Shown piece by piece: positions 44,968 through 54,674 of a stretch of DNA of 64,000 nucleotides. The position numbers were made by a program, and so were the translations under genes. The stretch is taken from positions 1,240,001 through 1,304,000 of the forward strand of contig NZ_CP036299.1 in the NCBI RefSeq assembly GCF_007752345.1, written 5' to 3'. Origin of the DNA: Planctopirus ephydatiae (GTDB lineage Bacteria > Planctomycetota > Planctomycetia > Planctomycetales > Planctomycetaceae). The notes below the pieces were generated by a model, which made no database searches, was not told the origin of the DNA, and saw nothing but the letters and a program-made list of their open reading frames with translations. The first letter of the stretch is position 1; every line of letters starts with the position of its first letter.

Positions 44968-45075
44968 ACATCACTCGAATCGCAATATGAAATAGCGAGC
45001 CGAAGATCACGTCACCGTGCTTGGCATAGGCTGCGAGCATGGCACACAGATCTCTATTTCAAGTGAGAATGCGCA

Positions 45076-46068
45076 TCAGTTCGTTTTTGCGGGATCCATC
45101 TTCTTGCGTTCAGCCAGCTTGGCCAGCCAGCGGACAGGATCGGCTTCAAAGGCTGATTTACAGCCTGAACAACAGACCCAGTAAGTCTGCCCCTGATAGG
45201 CGACACTGGTGGTTCCCAGGCCTTGAGAAACGATGCATTCTTTCTCGCCGTAATCGCTGTCATTAAGGGCGAAGCTGGTCCCCTCACGCTGGGTGTTGAT
45301 CGTATCGACACGTACGTAAGTCCCACTGCCACGCTGACGGTCGAGTTCGATCAGATAGCGATTGTTATCCTGCTGGCTCAGTGCCATCTTCCAGATCTCA
45401 TCGGCTGGCTCGGCTGCCTTTTCCACAAACTCGAGTTTATATGTACGCTGCAGCTTGTCGTCATCACCCGCGACATCCTGAACTTCTTTGGTAAAGCTCC
45501 CTAGCCAGTTGCGAGTCACGCCATCAGCATCGGTGGTGGTGAGCTGGTAAGACTGATCTTTGACAAGAAAGGTCAAACGTCCTTCGCGAATGTATTTGCC
45601 ATTAGGTGATTTAATGACCAGTGCGGGCTGTTTGGGGTCGGTCGTTAAATCCCACATCCACTCCGGTTGGTCGAGGAGAGCTTTGCGGGCATTCCCTTTC
45701 CAGCGGCCCAGAAGGACCTGCAGTGGCTTCAGGGCATCCATCACCGAATCGATCTTGGACTCATCGATCGTTTCGGTATCAGTTCCAGAACCAATGGCGC
45801 CGAGCTGAATGGGCTGGAAGCGTTTCCTGGGTGGTGTGGCAGAGGCCTGAGATGCCGCAGGAGTTTGTGAGTTGGTAGTAGCAGCGTTTGTATCTGCCTG
45901 AGTTGCGGCAGGTGCAGGTGTGGCCTGAACGGGGGGCGTTTGCGACGCGGGAGCTTGAGCGGTGGACATGGGGGGCTTGGCACTACCGCCACAAGCCGAT
46001 ATGAAGAGCAGGCTGGTCGCCAATGTGCCATACAGGCCAGCTCGCTGGACGAATTGATTGAAAACCAC
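45076..46068 (-). CDS. lipoprotein with C-terminal YHS/TRASH-like cysteine motif
   Basis: The product has 330 residues. A lipobox (SLLFISACGGS) near residue 26 marks a lipoprotein. A 65-residue Ala/Thr/Pro/Gln linker follows. The central domain (about 110-280) is beta-rich (LVIKSPNGKYIREGRLTFLV, YKLEFVEKAAEP). The C-terminal 45 residues hold ECIVSQGLGTTSVAYQGQTYWVCCSGCKSAFEADP, a YHS/TRASH-like metal-binding motif (C...CCxxC...F). Its role could be metal sensing at the envelope; that is inference. It converges with the ATP-grasp gene. Confidence 0.75.
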   Translation of the reverse strand: MVFNQFVQRAGLYGTLATSLLFISACGGSAKPPMSTAQAPASQTPPVQATPAPAATQADTNAATTNSQTPAASQASATPPRKRFQPIQLGAIGSGTDTETIDESKIDSVMDALKPLQVLLGRWKGNARKALLDQPEWMWDLTTDPKQPALVIKSPNGKYIREGRLTFLVKDQSYQLTTTDADGVTRNWLGSFTKEVQDVAGDDDKLQRTYKLEFVEKAAEPADEIWKMALSQQDNNRYLIELDRQRGSGTYVRVDTINTQREGTSFALNDSDYGEKECIVSQGLGTTSVAYQGQTYWVCCSGCKSAFEADPVRWLAKLAERKKMDPAKTN

Positions 46069-46355
46069 TTGTTTACCTCTTGTCTACGCAACCGATTCGC
46101 TGTCGACCCCGGGCAGATGTCCATGAGCCGGGATCTCGTTCGGTCAGATTCCAGCAGGGCCTGTGCAGGCAGGTGCCAGCAAACATTCTGAACTTCAGGA
46201 TACACCAAAGCAGTGGCGACGGGGAGACCGATTGGAATCAGCCCTGCTTGATGTGAGTTACCAGTCGCTGTTACGCCCGTGATCTCCACTCTGCACAATG
46301 ACCTCACGCGGTACGAAAAACGTCGCCGGGGATTGCACGAAGTGAAACAAATCTG
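46069..46355. other. upstream region of the YHS lipoprotein gene
   Basis: About 290 nt that should carry the promoter of the minus-strand lipoprotein gene. No clear elements were found. A strong terminator for the operon to the right borders it at 46356. Confidence 0.35.
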
Positions 46356-46395
46356 AAAAAAACAGCGGAAGTGGCATTGCTGACCACTCCCGCTG
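46356..46395 (-). terminator. intrinsic terminator of the DUF1592/DUF1552 operon
   Basis: On the minus strand CAGCGGGAGTGG (46395-46384) pairs with CCACTTCCGCTG (46374-46363) with one mismatch and a 9-nt loop, followed by seven Ts (46362-46356). It lies 67 nt after the DUF1552 stop. Confidence 0.88.
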
Positions 46396-46461
46396 ATGTG
46401 CAGAAATTCTTCCTCAGGTGATCCCAAGGTCGGACAACCAGTGACGGGAGAAAGCAGCGGC

Positions 46462-47832
46462 TCAGGCTTTGAGTTTATCGAGCTTGCCTGTGCTGTCGCC
46501 CAGTCGATCCGCTGAGACACCCATGCAGTCGAGCATGGAGAGGAACAGGTTATTGAGGGGAGTATCCTTCGGATAAACCACGTGCCGGCCTGTGTCAATT
46601 CGACCTGAACCACCACCAGCCAGCAGCACGGGGAGATCGTTGTGATTATGGCGGTCGCCGTCTCCAATTGCACTGCCGTAAACGATCATCGAGTGATCGA
46701 GAACTGTACCGTCACCTTCTTTCATCGAATCAAGTTTTTCGAGGAAGTAAGCGAATTGCGTGATCAGGTGTCGATCGACTTTTCGCAGCTTTTCCAGATT
46801 TTCGGCCTTCTTCTGGTGATGTGAAATCTGGTGATGGCCCTCATTGACCCCCACGACGGAGTAGGAGCGGTTGGAACCCTCATTGGAGAGCATGAAAGTC
46901 GCAATCCGTGTGGAATCTGTCTGGAAGGCGAGTGCCAGGAGATCGAACATCAGCCGGGTATGAACGATTTGATCCTTGGGAACTCCATCGGGAAGATCCA
47001 TGTCAGGAATCACAATCTTGGCGGAATCGCTGGCTGCCCGTTCCAGACGCTGCTCGATTTCGCGAACGCTTGTGAAGTATTCATCGAGTTTGCGGCGGTC
47101 AGTCTTGCCCAGCTTCTGCTGAAGCTGGTCGGCATCGGCCTGAACCATATCGAGAATGCTCTGGCGGTAATGATCGCGCTTTTTGCGATTCTTGATTTCA
47201 TCAACGCCACCGCCAAACAAACGTTCAAAGACGAGTTTGGGGCGGATTTCTTTCGCCATCGGTGTCGTGGGGGATTTCCACGAAATCGTATTTGAGTAAG
47301 CGCAGCTATAGCCTGAGTCGCACTGGCCGGCATTGCGGCCCCCTTCGAGCCCCAGTTCGAGAGATGGCAGTTTGGTCGCAGTGCCAATCTGTGCCGCTGC
47401 CAACTGATCGACGGAAACACCAGCCTGAATATCAGCCCCGGCGGTTTTTCGAGGATGTACACCCGTAAGGAATGTTGCAGCCGAACGTGCATGATCACCC
47501 GGCCCGTCGCCCAAAGCCCGCGCATTGTTCTGCGCCAGGTGCGACATGACGTTGAGCTTTTCCTTGACCTTGGCGAGTGGTTCCAGTGATGGCGGAAGTG
47601 AGAAGCCAGCACCTTCCTTCACAGGCTGCCAGGAATCCATCACCACACCGTTGGGCACAAAGACAAAGGCCATGCGGTTCAGAGCTGTGGATGTCATGGC
47701 GGCTTCAGCGGTTGCTACGTGAGCGGGAAGCATCGCTTCCAACACGGGGAGTGACATCGTCACACCCAGCCCTTTGAGCATCGTGCGGCGATCCACTGCT
47801 GATTGCCAGCGGGAGATTTTATTGATGTTCAT
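46462..47832 (-). CDS. Tat-exported DUF1552 protein
   Basis: The product has 456 residues. The N-terminus has a twin-arginine-type signal (DRRTMLKGLGVTMSLPVLEAMLP). DUF1552 blocks: NRMAFVFVPNGVVMDSWQP, GPGDHARSAATFLTGVHPRKT, PSLELGLEGGRNAGQCDSGYSCAYSNTISWKSPTTPM and, at the end, SMIVYGSAIGDGDRHNHNDLPVLLAGGG. These proteins accompany DUF1592 proteins in planctomycetes and are proposed to act on extracytoplasmic polymers or in redox; no reaction is proven. The ATG overlaps the preceding stop by ATGA, so the two genes are co-translated. Confidence 0.92.
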   Translation of the reverse strand: MNINKISRWQSAVDRRTMLKGLGVTMSLPVLEAMLPAHVATAEAAMTSTALNRMAFVFVPNGVVMDSWQPVKEGAGFSLPPSLEPLAKVKEKLNVMSHLAQNNARALGDGPGDHARSAATFLTGVHPRKTAGADIQAGVSVDQLAAAQIGTATKLPSLELGLEGGRNAGQCDSGYSCAYSNTISWKSPTTPMAKEIRPKLVFERLFGGGVDEIKNRKKRDHYRQSILDMVQADADQLQQKLGKTDRRKLDEYFTSVREIEQRLERAASDSAKIVIPDMDLPDGVPKDQIVHTRLMFDLLALAFQTDSTRIATFMLSNEGSNRSYSVVGVNEGHHQISHHQKKAENLEKLRKVDRHLITQFAYFLEKLDSMKEGDGTVLDHSMIVYGSAIGDGDRHNHNDLPVLLAGGGSGRIDTGRHVVYPKDTPLNNLFLSMLDCMGVSADRLGDSTGKLDKLKA

Positions 47833-50588
47833 AGTGTTGACCCTTCACCACGACGAAGCCGGAATGGTTCGCTCTTGACGATCTCTTTGACCAATACTGA
47901 GAAACGGAAATTCTGGGCACTTAGCTCACTATTAATACGATTCACCGAGCAGCGATCATAATATTCCAGCCCCCGGCCCAGTGCATACGTTAGAAGCTTC
48001 TCAGTTAAACATTCGGTGAACGCTTTTTGTTTCTTGGTCTTCAAAATATTGACCATTTCGAAGGGCCCGCTGAACGAATCGCCACTGGGCAATGTTCCTG
48101 AGGTATCGACTGGTTTGCCACCATCATCTTTACGGTACCTGCCGATGGCATCGAAGTTTTCCAGGCCGAAGCCCAGAGTGTCCATCGTCTTATGGCACGA
48201 GGCACAAGCCGGATTTGACCGGTGTTGTTCCATCTGCTGGCGAAGTGAAAGGCCGGCGGATTGCTCCTTTTTGTCTTCCAATTCAGGGACATTCGGCGGT
48301 GGTGCCGGTGGTGGAGAATCGAGAATCGTTTCCATAATCCATTTGCCGCGCTTCACAGGGGAAGTGCGTGTGGGATTGGATGTGATCGTTAGTACACTGG
48401 CCTGCGTCAGCACACCGGCTCGATTGGTCCCGGCAAGACTCACCTGGCGGAATTCGTTCCCCTTCACATCCGGGAGGCCGTAGTGTGCGGCCAGCCGTTC
48501 ATTCACGAACGTATAGTCTCCCACGAGCAGGTCGAGAACGCTGCGGTCTTCCTGCACAATCGCGCGGATGAACTGCCGGGTCTCTTCCTTCATGTCACGG
48601 CGCAGATCGTCATTGAACTGCGGGAAGGCTTTTGGATCAGGGGTGACTTCGTCAAGAATGCGCAATTGCAGCCATTGCTCGGCAAAGTTCTCAACAAGCG
48701 CTGAGGATCTGGGATCCTGAAGCATGCGGCGGACCTGGGCATCGAGAATCAATTCGTTGCCGAGATCGCCCACCCGGGCATGTTCAAACAGTTCGTCATC
48801 GGGCATCGTGCTCCACAAGAAGTACGACAGCCGTGACGCCAGTTCGTACGAGTTGATGATGTGGGCACTCTTGGGATTTTCGGGTTCTTTGTCGGATTCA
48901 ATACGGAAGAGGAAATGTGGCGAAACCAGCACTGCCTGGACGGCAACCTGCATCCCGAATTCAAAGGTTTCACCGGCTGCGGTGGCTCGCTCGACCAGAC
49001 CGACAAACTTCGATAGTTCCTCGTCTTGTGGCGGACGACGGAATGCTCGCGTGACAAACGGAGTAAGATTCTCCCGGGCTGCTTCGCCGATTGATTTGCC
49101 GGGTGCTCCATTTTCACCACTGGCCGAGGGAACAGCTTTCACCAGCCGAGTATGCGAAGCGGGATAGCTATTGGGCAAAACCTTCGATGGCCCGGTGAGG
49201 GAGGCTGACAAGATGACGAGATTGCGATCCCGCCGCTTCGGATCCTTTGCCTTCTCATCGTAAAAATCGTTCAGGAAGGCGAGCGAAATGTTTCGCTTCC
49301 CTTGCAGGAGAGTGACAGGCAGCGAATAAGTTTCTGGTTTGCGATCAGTAGCCGAGACTTCAAAAACTTTGAGTTCCTGACCATCGAGCCGAACAGCCAT
49401 CTTCGCGCGGTCTGTTCCAGCGGGTGTTTCTGCAGAGACGACTTTGAGGACGTATTCACCAGAAAGTGCGATATCCACAGGAATGGTGGCATCTCCAGTG
49501 GAGACGAGAATGATGCTGGGATCGTCTTCGCCTCCATGATTGTGGGCCACTTTGCTCCGCTGAAGTTCACGGCCTTTCCATTTTTTGACGGGAAGATCAT
49601 TGGGATCGATGGAAACGATCGCCGCTTGAGCCAGCTTGTCTGCCGCATCGAGATACTTTTCCATGAGGAGTGGGGGAAGTGACAAGACATCACCAATGTT
49701 GTCAAATCCGTAACCCACGTCGTCGGAGGGGAAGCTGTCAGCCGGTCGGAGATCGACGCCCAGCAGGTCGCGTACAGTGTTGTTGTATTCGGTACGATTG
49801 AGCCGGCGAACCGTCACGCGACCAGGATCAGGATTGGTCGCACAATCGACGTAATAGACAGTCGAATCGAGGAAGCTGACCAGCTTGGCCCGTTCTTCTT
49901 CGGTAGGTTGAGGGCTGTCATCGGGCGGCATGATCTGCCCCTCGACGATCTGCATGATACGCTCCCACTGCTTGCGATCTTTCAGGATTGAAGCGGTGTC
50001 GGAGTATTTGTCGAAAGCGATGCCAGCTTCTGCATCAGGCCCCTGATGGCAGTCAATGCAGTACTTCTGCATGAAGGGGGCTGCATTTTCGGCATACGAG
50101 GGGAGGCGGTGTTCAGCCGCCTGTGCCACACCGGCAGTCGACGGTGATGCGTCGCCACTGGGTGAACGTGGCCACAGAAATGCAACAATTCCCCCAAGTA
50201 GCCCCAGGAAAGCCACGCCACCGACAATGATGCCGACGACGGGTTGTGACGACGACGATTTCCCTCGTGAAGTGCGATTCCCTGGGCCTTTTCGGCGCGA
50301 GGCAGGAAGAGGTGCGCTTCGAGAGGGTTTGGAACTATCGCTAGTCGAGCGGCCAGCTTTCCCTTTTCCCTTGAGAGGAGGAGGTGCAGCAGCAGGAGCT
50401 TCTTCGTAATCTTCGAGATCATCACTGGAGAAGCCGAACTCCTCGAGCTCTTCCTCTGGAGCAGAGGCCACAGGAATCCGGAGCACCTGCCGACAATCAG
50501 CATTGGGACAGTATGCCTTTTTGCCTGCAAACTTAGCATCCACCTTAAAGGCATGATCGCAGGCAGGACATGTCACACGAATGCGCAT
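47829..50588 (-). CDS. DUF1592/1588/1585 planctomycete cytochrome-c-domain protein
   Basis: The product has 919 residues from MRIRVTCPACDHAFKVDAKF (ATG 50588; an ATG at 50657 adds 23). Order: an N-terminal zinc ribbon (CPAC...C...C, MJ0042-like), an acidic/basic linker, one membrane helix (GIIVGGVAFLGLLGGIVAFLWP), then a cytochrome c-type site CIDCH (YCIDCHQGPDAEAGIAFDKY), the DUF1587/1592/1588 blocks (RLNRTEYNNTVRDLLGVDL, SRLSYFLWSTMPDDELFEHA, RAGVLTQASVLTITSNPTRTSPVKRGKWI) and a second CASCH near the C-terminus. The zinc ribbon lies on the cytoplasmic side of the helix and the haem sites outside. First gene of a two-gene operon. Confidence 0.92.
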   Translation of the reverse strand: MRIRVTCPACDHAFKVDAKFAGKKAYCPNADCRQVLRIPVASAPEEELEEFGFSSDDLEDYEEAPAAAPPPLKGKGKAGRSTSDSSKPSRSAPLPASRRKGPGNRTSRGKSSSSQPVVGIIVGGVAFLGLLGGIVAFLWPRSPSGDASPSTAGVAQAAEHRLPSYAENAAPFMQKYCIDCHQGPDAEAGIAFDKYSDTASILKDRKQWERIMQIVEGQIMPPDDSPQPTEEERAKLVSFLDSTVYYVDCATNPDPGRVTVRRLNRTEYNNTVRDLLGVDLRPADSFPSDDVGYGFDNIGDVLSLPPLLMEKYLDAADKLAQAAIVSIDPNDLPVKKWKGRELQRSKVAHNHGGEDDPSIILVSTGDATIPVDIALSGEYVLKVVSAETPAGTDRAKMAVRLDGQELKVFEVSATDRKPETYSLPVTLLQGKRNISLAFLNDFYDEKAKDPKRRDRNLVILSASLTGPSKVLPNSYPASHTRLVKAVPSASGENGAPGKSIGEAARENLTPFVTRAFRRPPQDEELSKFVGLVERATAAGETFEFGMQVAVQAVLVSPHFLFRIESDKEPENPKSAHIINSYELASRLSYFLWSTMPDDELFEHARVGDLGNELILDAQVRRMLQDPRSSALVENFAEQWLQLRILDEVTPDPKAFPQFNDDLRRDMKEETRQFIRAIVQEDRSVLDLLVGDYTFVNERLAAHYGLPDVKGNEFRQVSLAGTNRAGVLTQASVLTITSNPTRTSPVKRGKWIMETILDSPPPAPPPNVPELEDKKEQSAGLSLRQQMEQHRSNPACASCHKTMDTLGFGLENFDAIGRYRKDDGGKPVDTSGTLPSGDSFSGPFEMVNILKTKKQKAFTECLTEKLLTYALGRGLEYYDRCSVNRINSELSAQNFRFSVLVKEIVKSEPFRLRRGEGSTL

Positions 50589-50957
50589 GGCAGGCGAAAC
50601 TTCCGGGGCAGGAGGAGACAGGCGGGGTGAATGTGAATTCAGTTTGGACGAACGCATCCAAATTCACTGTTGTAAGTATAGCGCGCGATTCAAGCAAAAG
50701 TCCACCACAAGAATCAGGGTTTTACGCATTCCCTAATTATTGCACTAACAATGGATTACGACAAAAACTCTGAATCTGTTGGCGCTCTTGTGTCGCCAGA
50801 ATGTGCAATGCGTCAAGAATTCAGGCAACACGTCGAATCTGCGAGTTATTTGATCGATCTTCAGCAGGCACCATGAGTTAACGAAGAATCTCGAAAGAGG
50901 GCCCTGGTTGACTCAATCAACACGAGTGCATTATTTTCAGTCATTAAGCCATAACTA
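50589..50957. other. intergenic region between divergent DUF1592 and photolyase genes
   Basis: A 369-nt region with two divergent starts. A weak 5-bp hairpin (TGGCG/CGCCA, about 50786-50810) is the only structure seen. A light- or SOS-type operator was not recognised. Confidence 0.35.
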
Positions 50958-53474
50958 ATGTTAAATCAACAACTTGCATCCATCCTCTCTGGCCTTCCTG
51001 AGCATCTTCAAGAGCGGACTCGGATACTCTCTTCGCCATTGAGTTTGTCGGCGGCCGCAAATGATCCGGATCAAGCCACCACCCATGGTGACTTCGTCCT
51101 GTACTGGATGCACCATTCGCTGCGGGGCCACGAAAACCCGGCACTCGATGTTGCCATGCATTTGGCACACCAGCTCGAAAAGCCACTGCTGATTTATCAG
51201 GGACTCTCGGAAAATCACCCCTATGCCAACGATCGCAGGTACACGTTCATTCTCCAGGGAGCACGCGATGTCCATGCTGAACTGGCCGAGCAGAAAATTT
51301 CCTCGGTGCTCCATGTCGCGCGGGCTGAAGATCGCGGCCCTCACCTCAAGACGCTGGCCTCTCGCGCGGTGGTTCTCGTGACTGATGATGTCCCGACCGC
51401 CCCGACGATTCACTGGCGCAATCGACTGGCTGCATCCATCAAAACGCCGATTGTGTGCGTCAATGGTGCGTGCATTGTGCCGCCGCAACTGGTCAAACGG
51501 GCTTTTGATCGCGCTTTTGCGTATCGAGAAGCCACCGCCTGGCTCTACAAAACCCGCAATACCCGCCCGTGGCCAGTGCTTCGTTATGCAGGGAAGCCGT
51601 TTCCACTCGATCAGCTACCCTTCCAACCAGTCGATCTTCAGCAGACTTCGATTGCCGATCTATTGGCAACGAGCCAGATCGATCACTCCGTTGGCCCTGT
51701 TCCGCATACTGTCGGAGGTTCTCAGGCAGGTTATGCCCGCTGGGAAAACTTCAAAAAGCAGGGATTGAGGCGCTATGCCGATCAGCGGAACGATGCCCTC
51801 AAGGATGGTGTCAGCCGGATGTCGGCCTATCTGCATTACGGCATGGTTTCCCCCTTCACACTGGTGCGAGATTGTGTTGAAGTCGGTGGCGCCAGTGCCG
51901 AGAAATATCTCGATGAACTCCTCATCTGGCGCGAACTGGCCTGGTGCTTTTGCCACTACCGCACCGATCACGAGGCTCTTTCAGCACTCCCCACCTGGGC
52001 TCGACAGGCTTTGAAGGTTGGAGAAGCCGATACCAGGCCTGCCTTGTACGATGAAGAAACGCTGGCTCGTGCGCAGACGCATGATCCCCTCTGGAATGCG
52101 GCTCAAATGTCACTCCTTCGCCAGGGAGAACTCCATAACAACGTCCGGATGACCTGGGGCAAAGCCATTCCTCTATGGACACGCACGACCGAAGAGGCCC
52201 TGCGGCTGCTGTTTGATCTCAATCATCGCTACGCCCTCGATGGCTGTGATCCCGCCTCGTATGGCGGTCTGTTGTGGTGTCTGGGACAGTTCGACAGGCC
52301 ATTCTCCCCTGAAGAACCCATCTTGCGGAGCATTCGAGGACGTTCAACAGCAGAGCATGCCCGCCGGTTGAATCCGGAAAAGTATCTGGCCAAAACCTCC
52401 CGCCGCCTGACGACGGAACCTGTCAAGGTGGCTGTGATTGGTGCCGGCATGGCGGGATTGATGGCCGCTCGCACGCTGTGCGATCATGGATTCGAAGTGG
52501 AGGTTTTTGAAAAGAGTCGTGGGCTGGGCGGACGCATGGCGACTCGTCGCCTTCCCGAAGGTGGTCAGTTCGATCATGGCTGCCAGTACATTACGGCCAG
52601 GTCGCCTCAATTTGAGAGATCCTTACGTTCATGGGAGAGCCAGGGGCTGATCACTCCCTGGCAAGGGCTCTTGGCAGCCCAGCAGGCCGATGGTTCGTGG
52701 AAAGAACTCGCAGCGAACGGGCCTCGCTATGTGGGGCTTCCCGGCATGACTTCAATCGCCCGGCATTTAATTCAGGGGTTGAGAGTTCATCAGGAGGTGC
52801 AGATTCAAAAAGTCGAGCGGATCGCCAACCACTGGCACTTGCAGAACACACAGGGAGTTGTTGCCGGGCCGTTTGATCAACTCATTCTGGCAATACCCGC
52901 CGGGCAGGCTGCGCGACTTGTGGGTGAATATCCGATGGTAGAAACTCTGGCCAGAATCCCGATGGACCCCTGCTGGACTGTGATGGCCACGTTGGCTGAT
53001 CCGCTCAATCTGCCATTTGATGGCTACTTGAGCGATGCTTCACTGGCACCGGCTATCGGGTGGGCGGCCCGCGATACATCGAAACCCAAACGGCCGACCG
53101 ATGCCGACCGCTGGGTGTTGCAGGCGACACCGGCAGGGACGAGGAATCACCTTGACCTCCCCGCAGAGCAGGTTGCTACCAAACTCTGGGACCACTGGTG
53201 TGAGCAGATGGGCCTTCAGACTCAGAGTTCGCCGCAACTTGTGGCGCACCGCTGGATGTTTTCTAGTCTAGATCCCACGAAAGTTCCTGCGGAGAACTAT
53301 CAGAAGCTGTCTATCGAGCGTGCCTTGCATGATCACGAACATGGCCTGACTGCTTGCGGGGACTGGACGAGCGAAAGTCGCGTCGAGGCGGCATACCTTT
53401 CTGGCATTGCCGCTGCCGGTTTTGTCCTAAGGCAACACCTGATTGCGAAGCCTACGGCTCAGTTGCTCTTTTGA
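50958..53474 (+). CDS. fusion: class II deoxyribodipyrimidine photolyase + renalase-like FAD oxidoreductase
   Basis: The product has 838 residues. Residues 1-475 form a class II CPD photolyase: N-terminal Rossmann (VLYWMHHSLRGHENPALDVAM), then the FAD-binding half with GELHNNVRMTWGKAIPLWT and NHRYALDGCDPASYGGLLWCLGQFDRPF. From about residue 488, KVAVIGAGMAGLMAARTLCDHGFEV begins a complete second FAD protein (GxGxxG motif; EVFEKSRGLGGRMATRR; FDHGCQYITA; the closing GLTACGDWTSESRVEAAYLSG). The junction TEPVKVAVIG has no stop. Light-driven dimer repair by the first half is family knowledge. What the second FAD does, such as reducing the photolyase FAD, is speculation. Confidence 0.92.
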   Translation: MLNQQLASILSGLPEHLQERTRILSSPLSLSAAANDPDQATTHGDFVLYWMHHSLRGHENPALDVAMHLAHQLEKPLLIYQGLSENHPYANDRRYTFILQGARDVHAELAEQKISSVLHVARAEDRGPHLKTLASRAVVLVTDDVPTAPTIHWRNRLAASIKTPIVCVNGACIVPPQLVKRAFDRAFAYREATAWLYKTRNTRPWPVLRYAGKPFPLDQLPFQPVDLQQTSIADLLATSQIDHSVGPVPHTVGGSQAGYARWENFKKQGLRRYADQRNDALKDGVSRMSAYLHYGMVSPFTLVRDCVEVGGASAEKYLDELLIWRELAWCFCHYRTDHEALSALPTWARQALKVGEADTRPALYDEETLARAQTHDPLWNAAQMSLLRQGELHNNVRMTWGKAIPLWTRTTEEALRLLFDLNHRYALDGCDPASYGGLLWCLGQFDRPFSPEEPILRSIRGRSTAEHARRLNPEKYLAKTSRRLTTEPVKVAVIGAGMAGLMAARTLCDHGFEVEVFEKSRGLGGRMATRRLPEGGQFDHGCQYITARSPQFERSLRSWESQGLITPWQGLLAAQQADGSWKELAANGPRYVGLPGMTSIARHLIQGLRVHQEVQIQKVERIANHWHLQNTQGVVAGPFDQLILAIPAGQAARLVGEYPMVETLARIPMDPCWTVMATLADPLNLPFDGYLSDASLAPAIGWAARDTSKPKRPTDADRWVLQATPAGTRNHLDLPAEQVATKLWDHWCEQMGLQTQSSPQLVAHRWMFSSLDPTKVPAENYQKLSIERALHDHEHGLTACGDWTSESRVEAAYLSGIAAAGFVLRQHLIAKPTAQLLF

Positions 53475-53590
53475 GCCAGGGCTTTGATCAAGAGCTGGTG
53501 GATGAAGATCATTTTTGAGGAACAGATCGAGAGGGTCTGAGGTAGCCTGCATGAGTGATTCTCTGCTTTCTCAAGACCGAATGGTTTCGA

Positions 53591-54529
53591 TCACCCGGGA
53601 TTCGCCGTACGTGATTTCGCGATGAGTGCCAGCATTTCAAAGGCGAGATTGGCACCCAGGATCGAGGTAATGGCTGAAGGATCGTAAGGGGGGCTCACTT
53701 CGACGACATCTCCGCCAACAATTCTCAGACCGGTCAGACCTCGCAGAATTCCTGTCGCCTCACGACTGGTCAAGCCACCAATTTCGGGAGTTCCCGTCCC
53801 TGGTGCAAAAGCCGGATCGAGGGCATCGACATCGAAGGAAACATAGACCGGCCTGTCGCCCACCTGCTGGCGGATTTCGTTCACAATGGAGCGCACGCCA
53901 CGTTCTCCCACGTCATCAGCAGAGATAATGCGTGCACCTAAAGCCCGGGCATCGAGGTAATCGTTGGCCGAATAGGTCGGCCCGCGAATACCAATCTGAA
54001 AATAGCGCTGAGTATCAATCGCACCCGCTTCAATGGCTCGAATAAAGGGTGTGCCATGGCTGAGTGGATAGCCGGGATATTCTTCCGTCCAGGTATCACC
54101 ATGTGCGTCGAAATGCACGACGGCGAGCGGGCCATGTTTCGCGGCAGCCGCTTTCAGTAAGGGTAATGCGACGGAGTGTTCGCCGCCCAGTCCCAGGACC
54201 TTCGTGCCTTGATCGATCCAGGCTCTGGCCGATTGTTCGATCAATGCGTGTGTACGGGCAATATCGACCGGGATGACATCCACATCGCCGGCATCGACCA
54301 CCTTGAGGACATCGAACGGGGCGATGTTCAGAGCGTTGTGATACCCCCAGAGCATCATCGACTGCTCACGTATCGCCCGCGGTCCAAACCTCGTTCCCGA
54401 TCGATAGCTGACGGAAGAGTCAAATGGACACCCCAGCACCGCCACATCAACACTCCGGCCCGCAACAGGTGCCAGACAAATCTCCTGCCGACCAAAAGAG
54501 GCAATTCCGCAGAATGGTGAGTTGGACAT
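53591..54529 (-). CDS. speB: agmatinase
   Basis: The product has 312 residues of the arginase/agmatinase family. It carries the binuclear metal-site motifs GGEHS (115-119), HFDAHGD (139-145) and SFDVDALDPAFAPGTGTPEIGG. Members hydrolyse agmatine to putrescine and urea, with relatives acting on other guanidino compounds, so the substrate is not certain. Divergent from dihydroorotase, with 145 nt between the starts. Confidence 0.88.
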   Translation of the reverse strand: MSNSPFCGIASFGRQEICLAPVAGRSVDVAVLGCPFDSSVSYRSGTRFGPRAIREQSMMLWGYHNALNIAPFDVLKVVDAGDVDVIPVDIARTHALIEQSARAWIDQGTKVLGLGGEHSVALPLLKAAAAKHGPLAVVHFDAHGDTWTEEYPGYPLSHGTPFIRAIEAGAIDTQRYFQIGIRGPTYSANDYLDARALGARIISADDVGERGVRSIVNEIRQQVGDRPVYVSFDVDALDPAFAPGTGTPEIGGLTSREATGILRGLTGLRIVGGDVVEVSPPYDPSAITSILGANLAFEMLALIAKSRTANPG

Positions 54530-54674
54530 GTGGGTGATCTCATTCGAAAGACATATTCAGCAGATGGAATTCTGCACCACTTTAGCACAGTCAACTACTC
54601 TCTCGAAGTCTCTTGCGACATACTAGTATCAAGACACTGAAGGCAAAGCCAATCGATCATCGGGACAGGGTATT

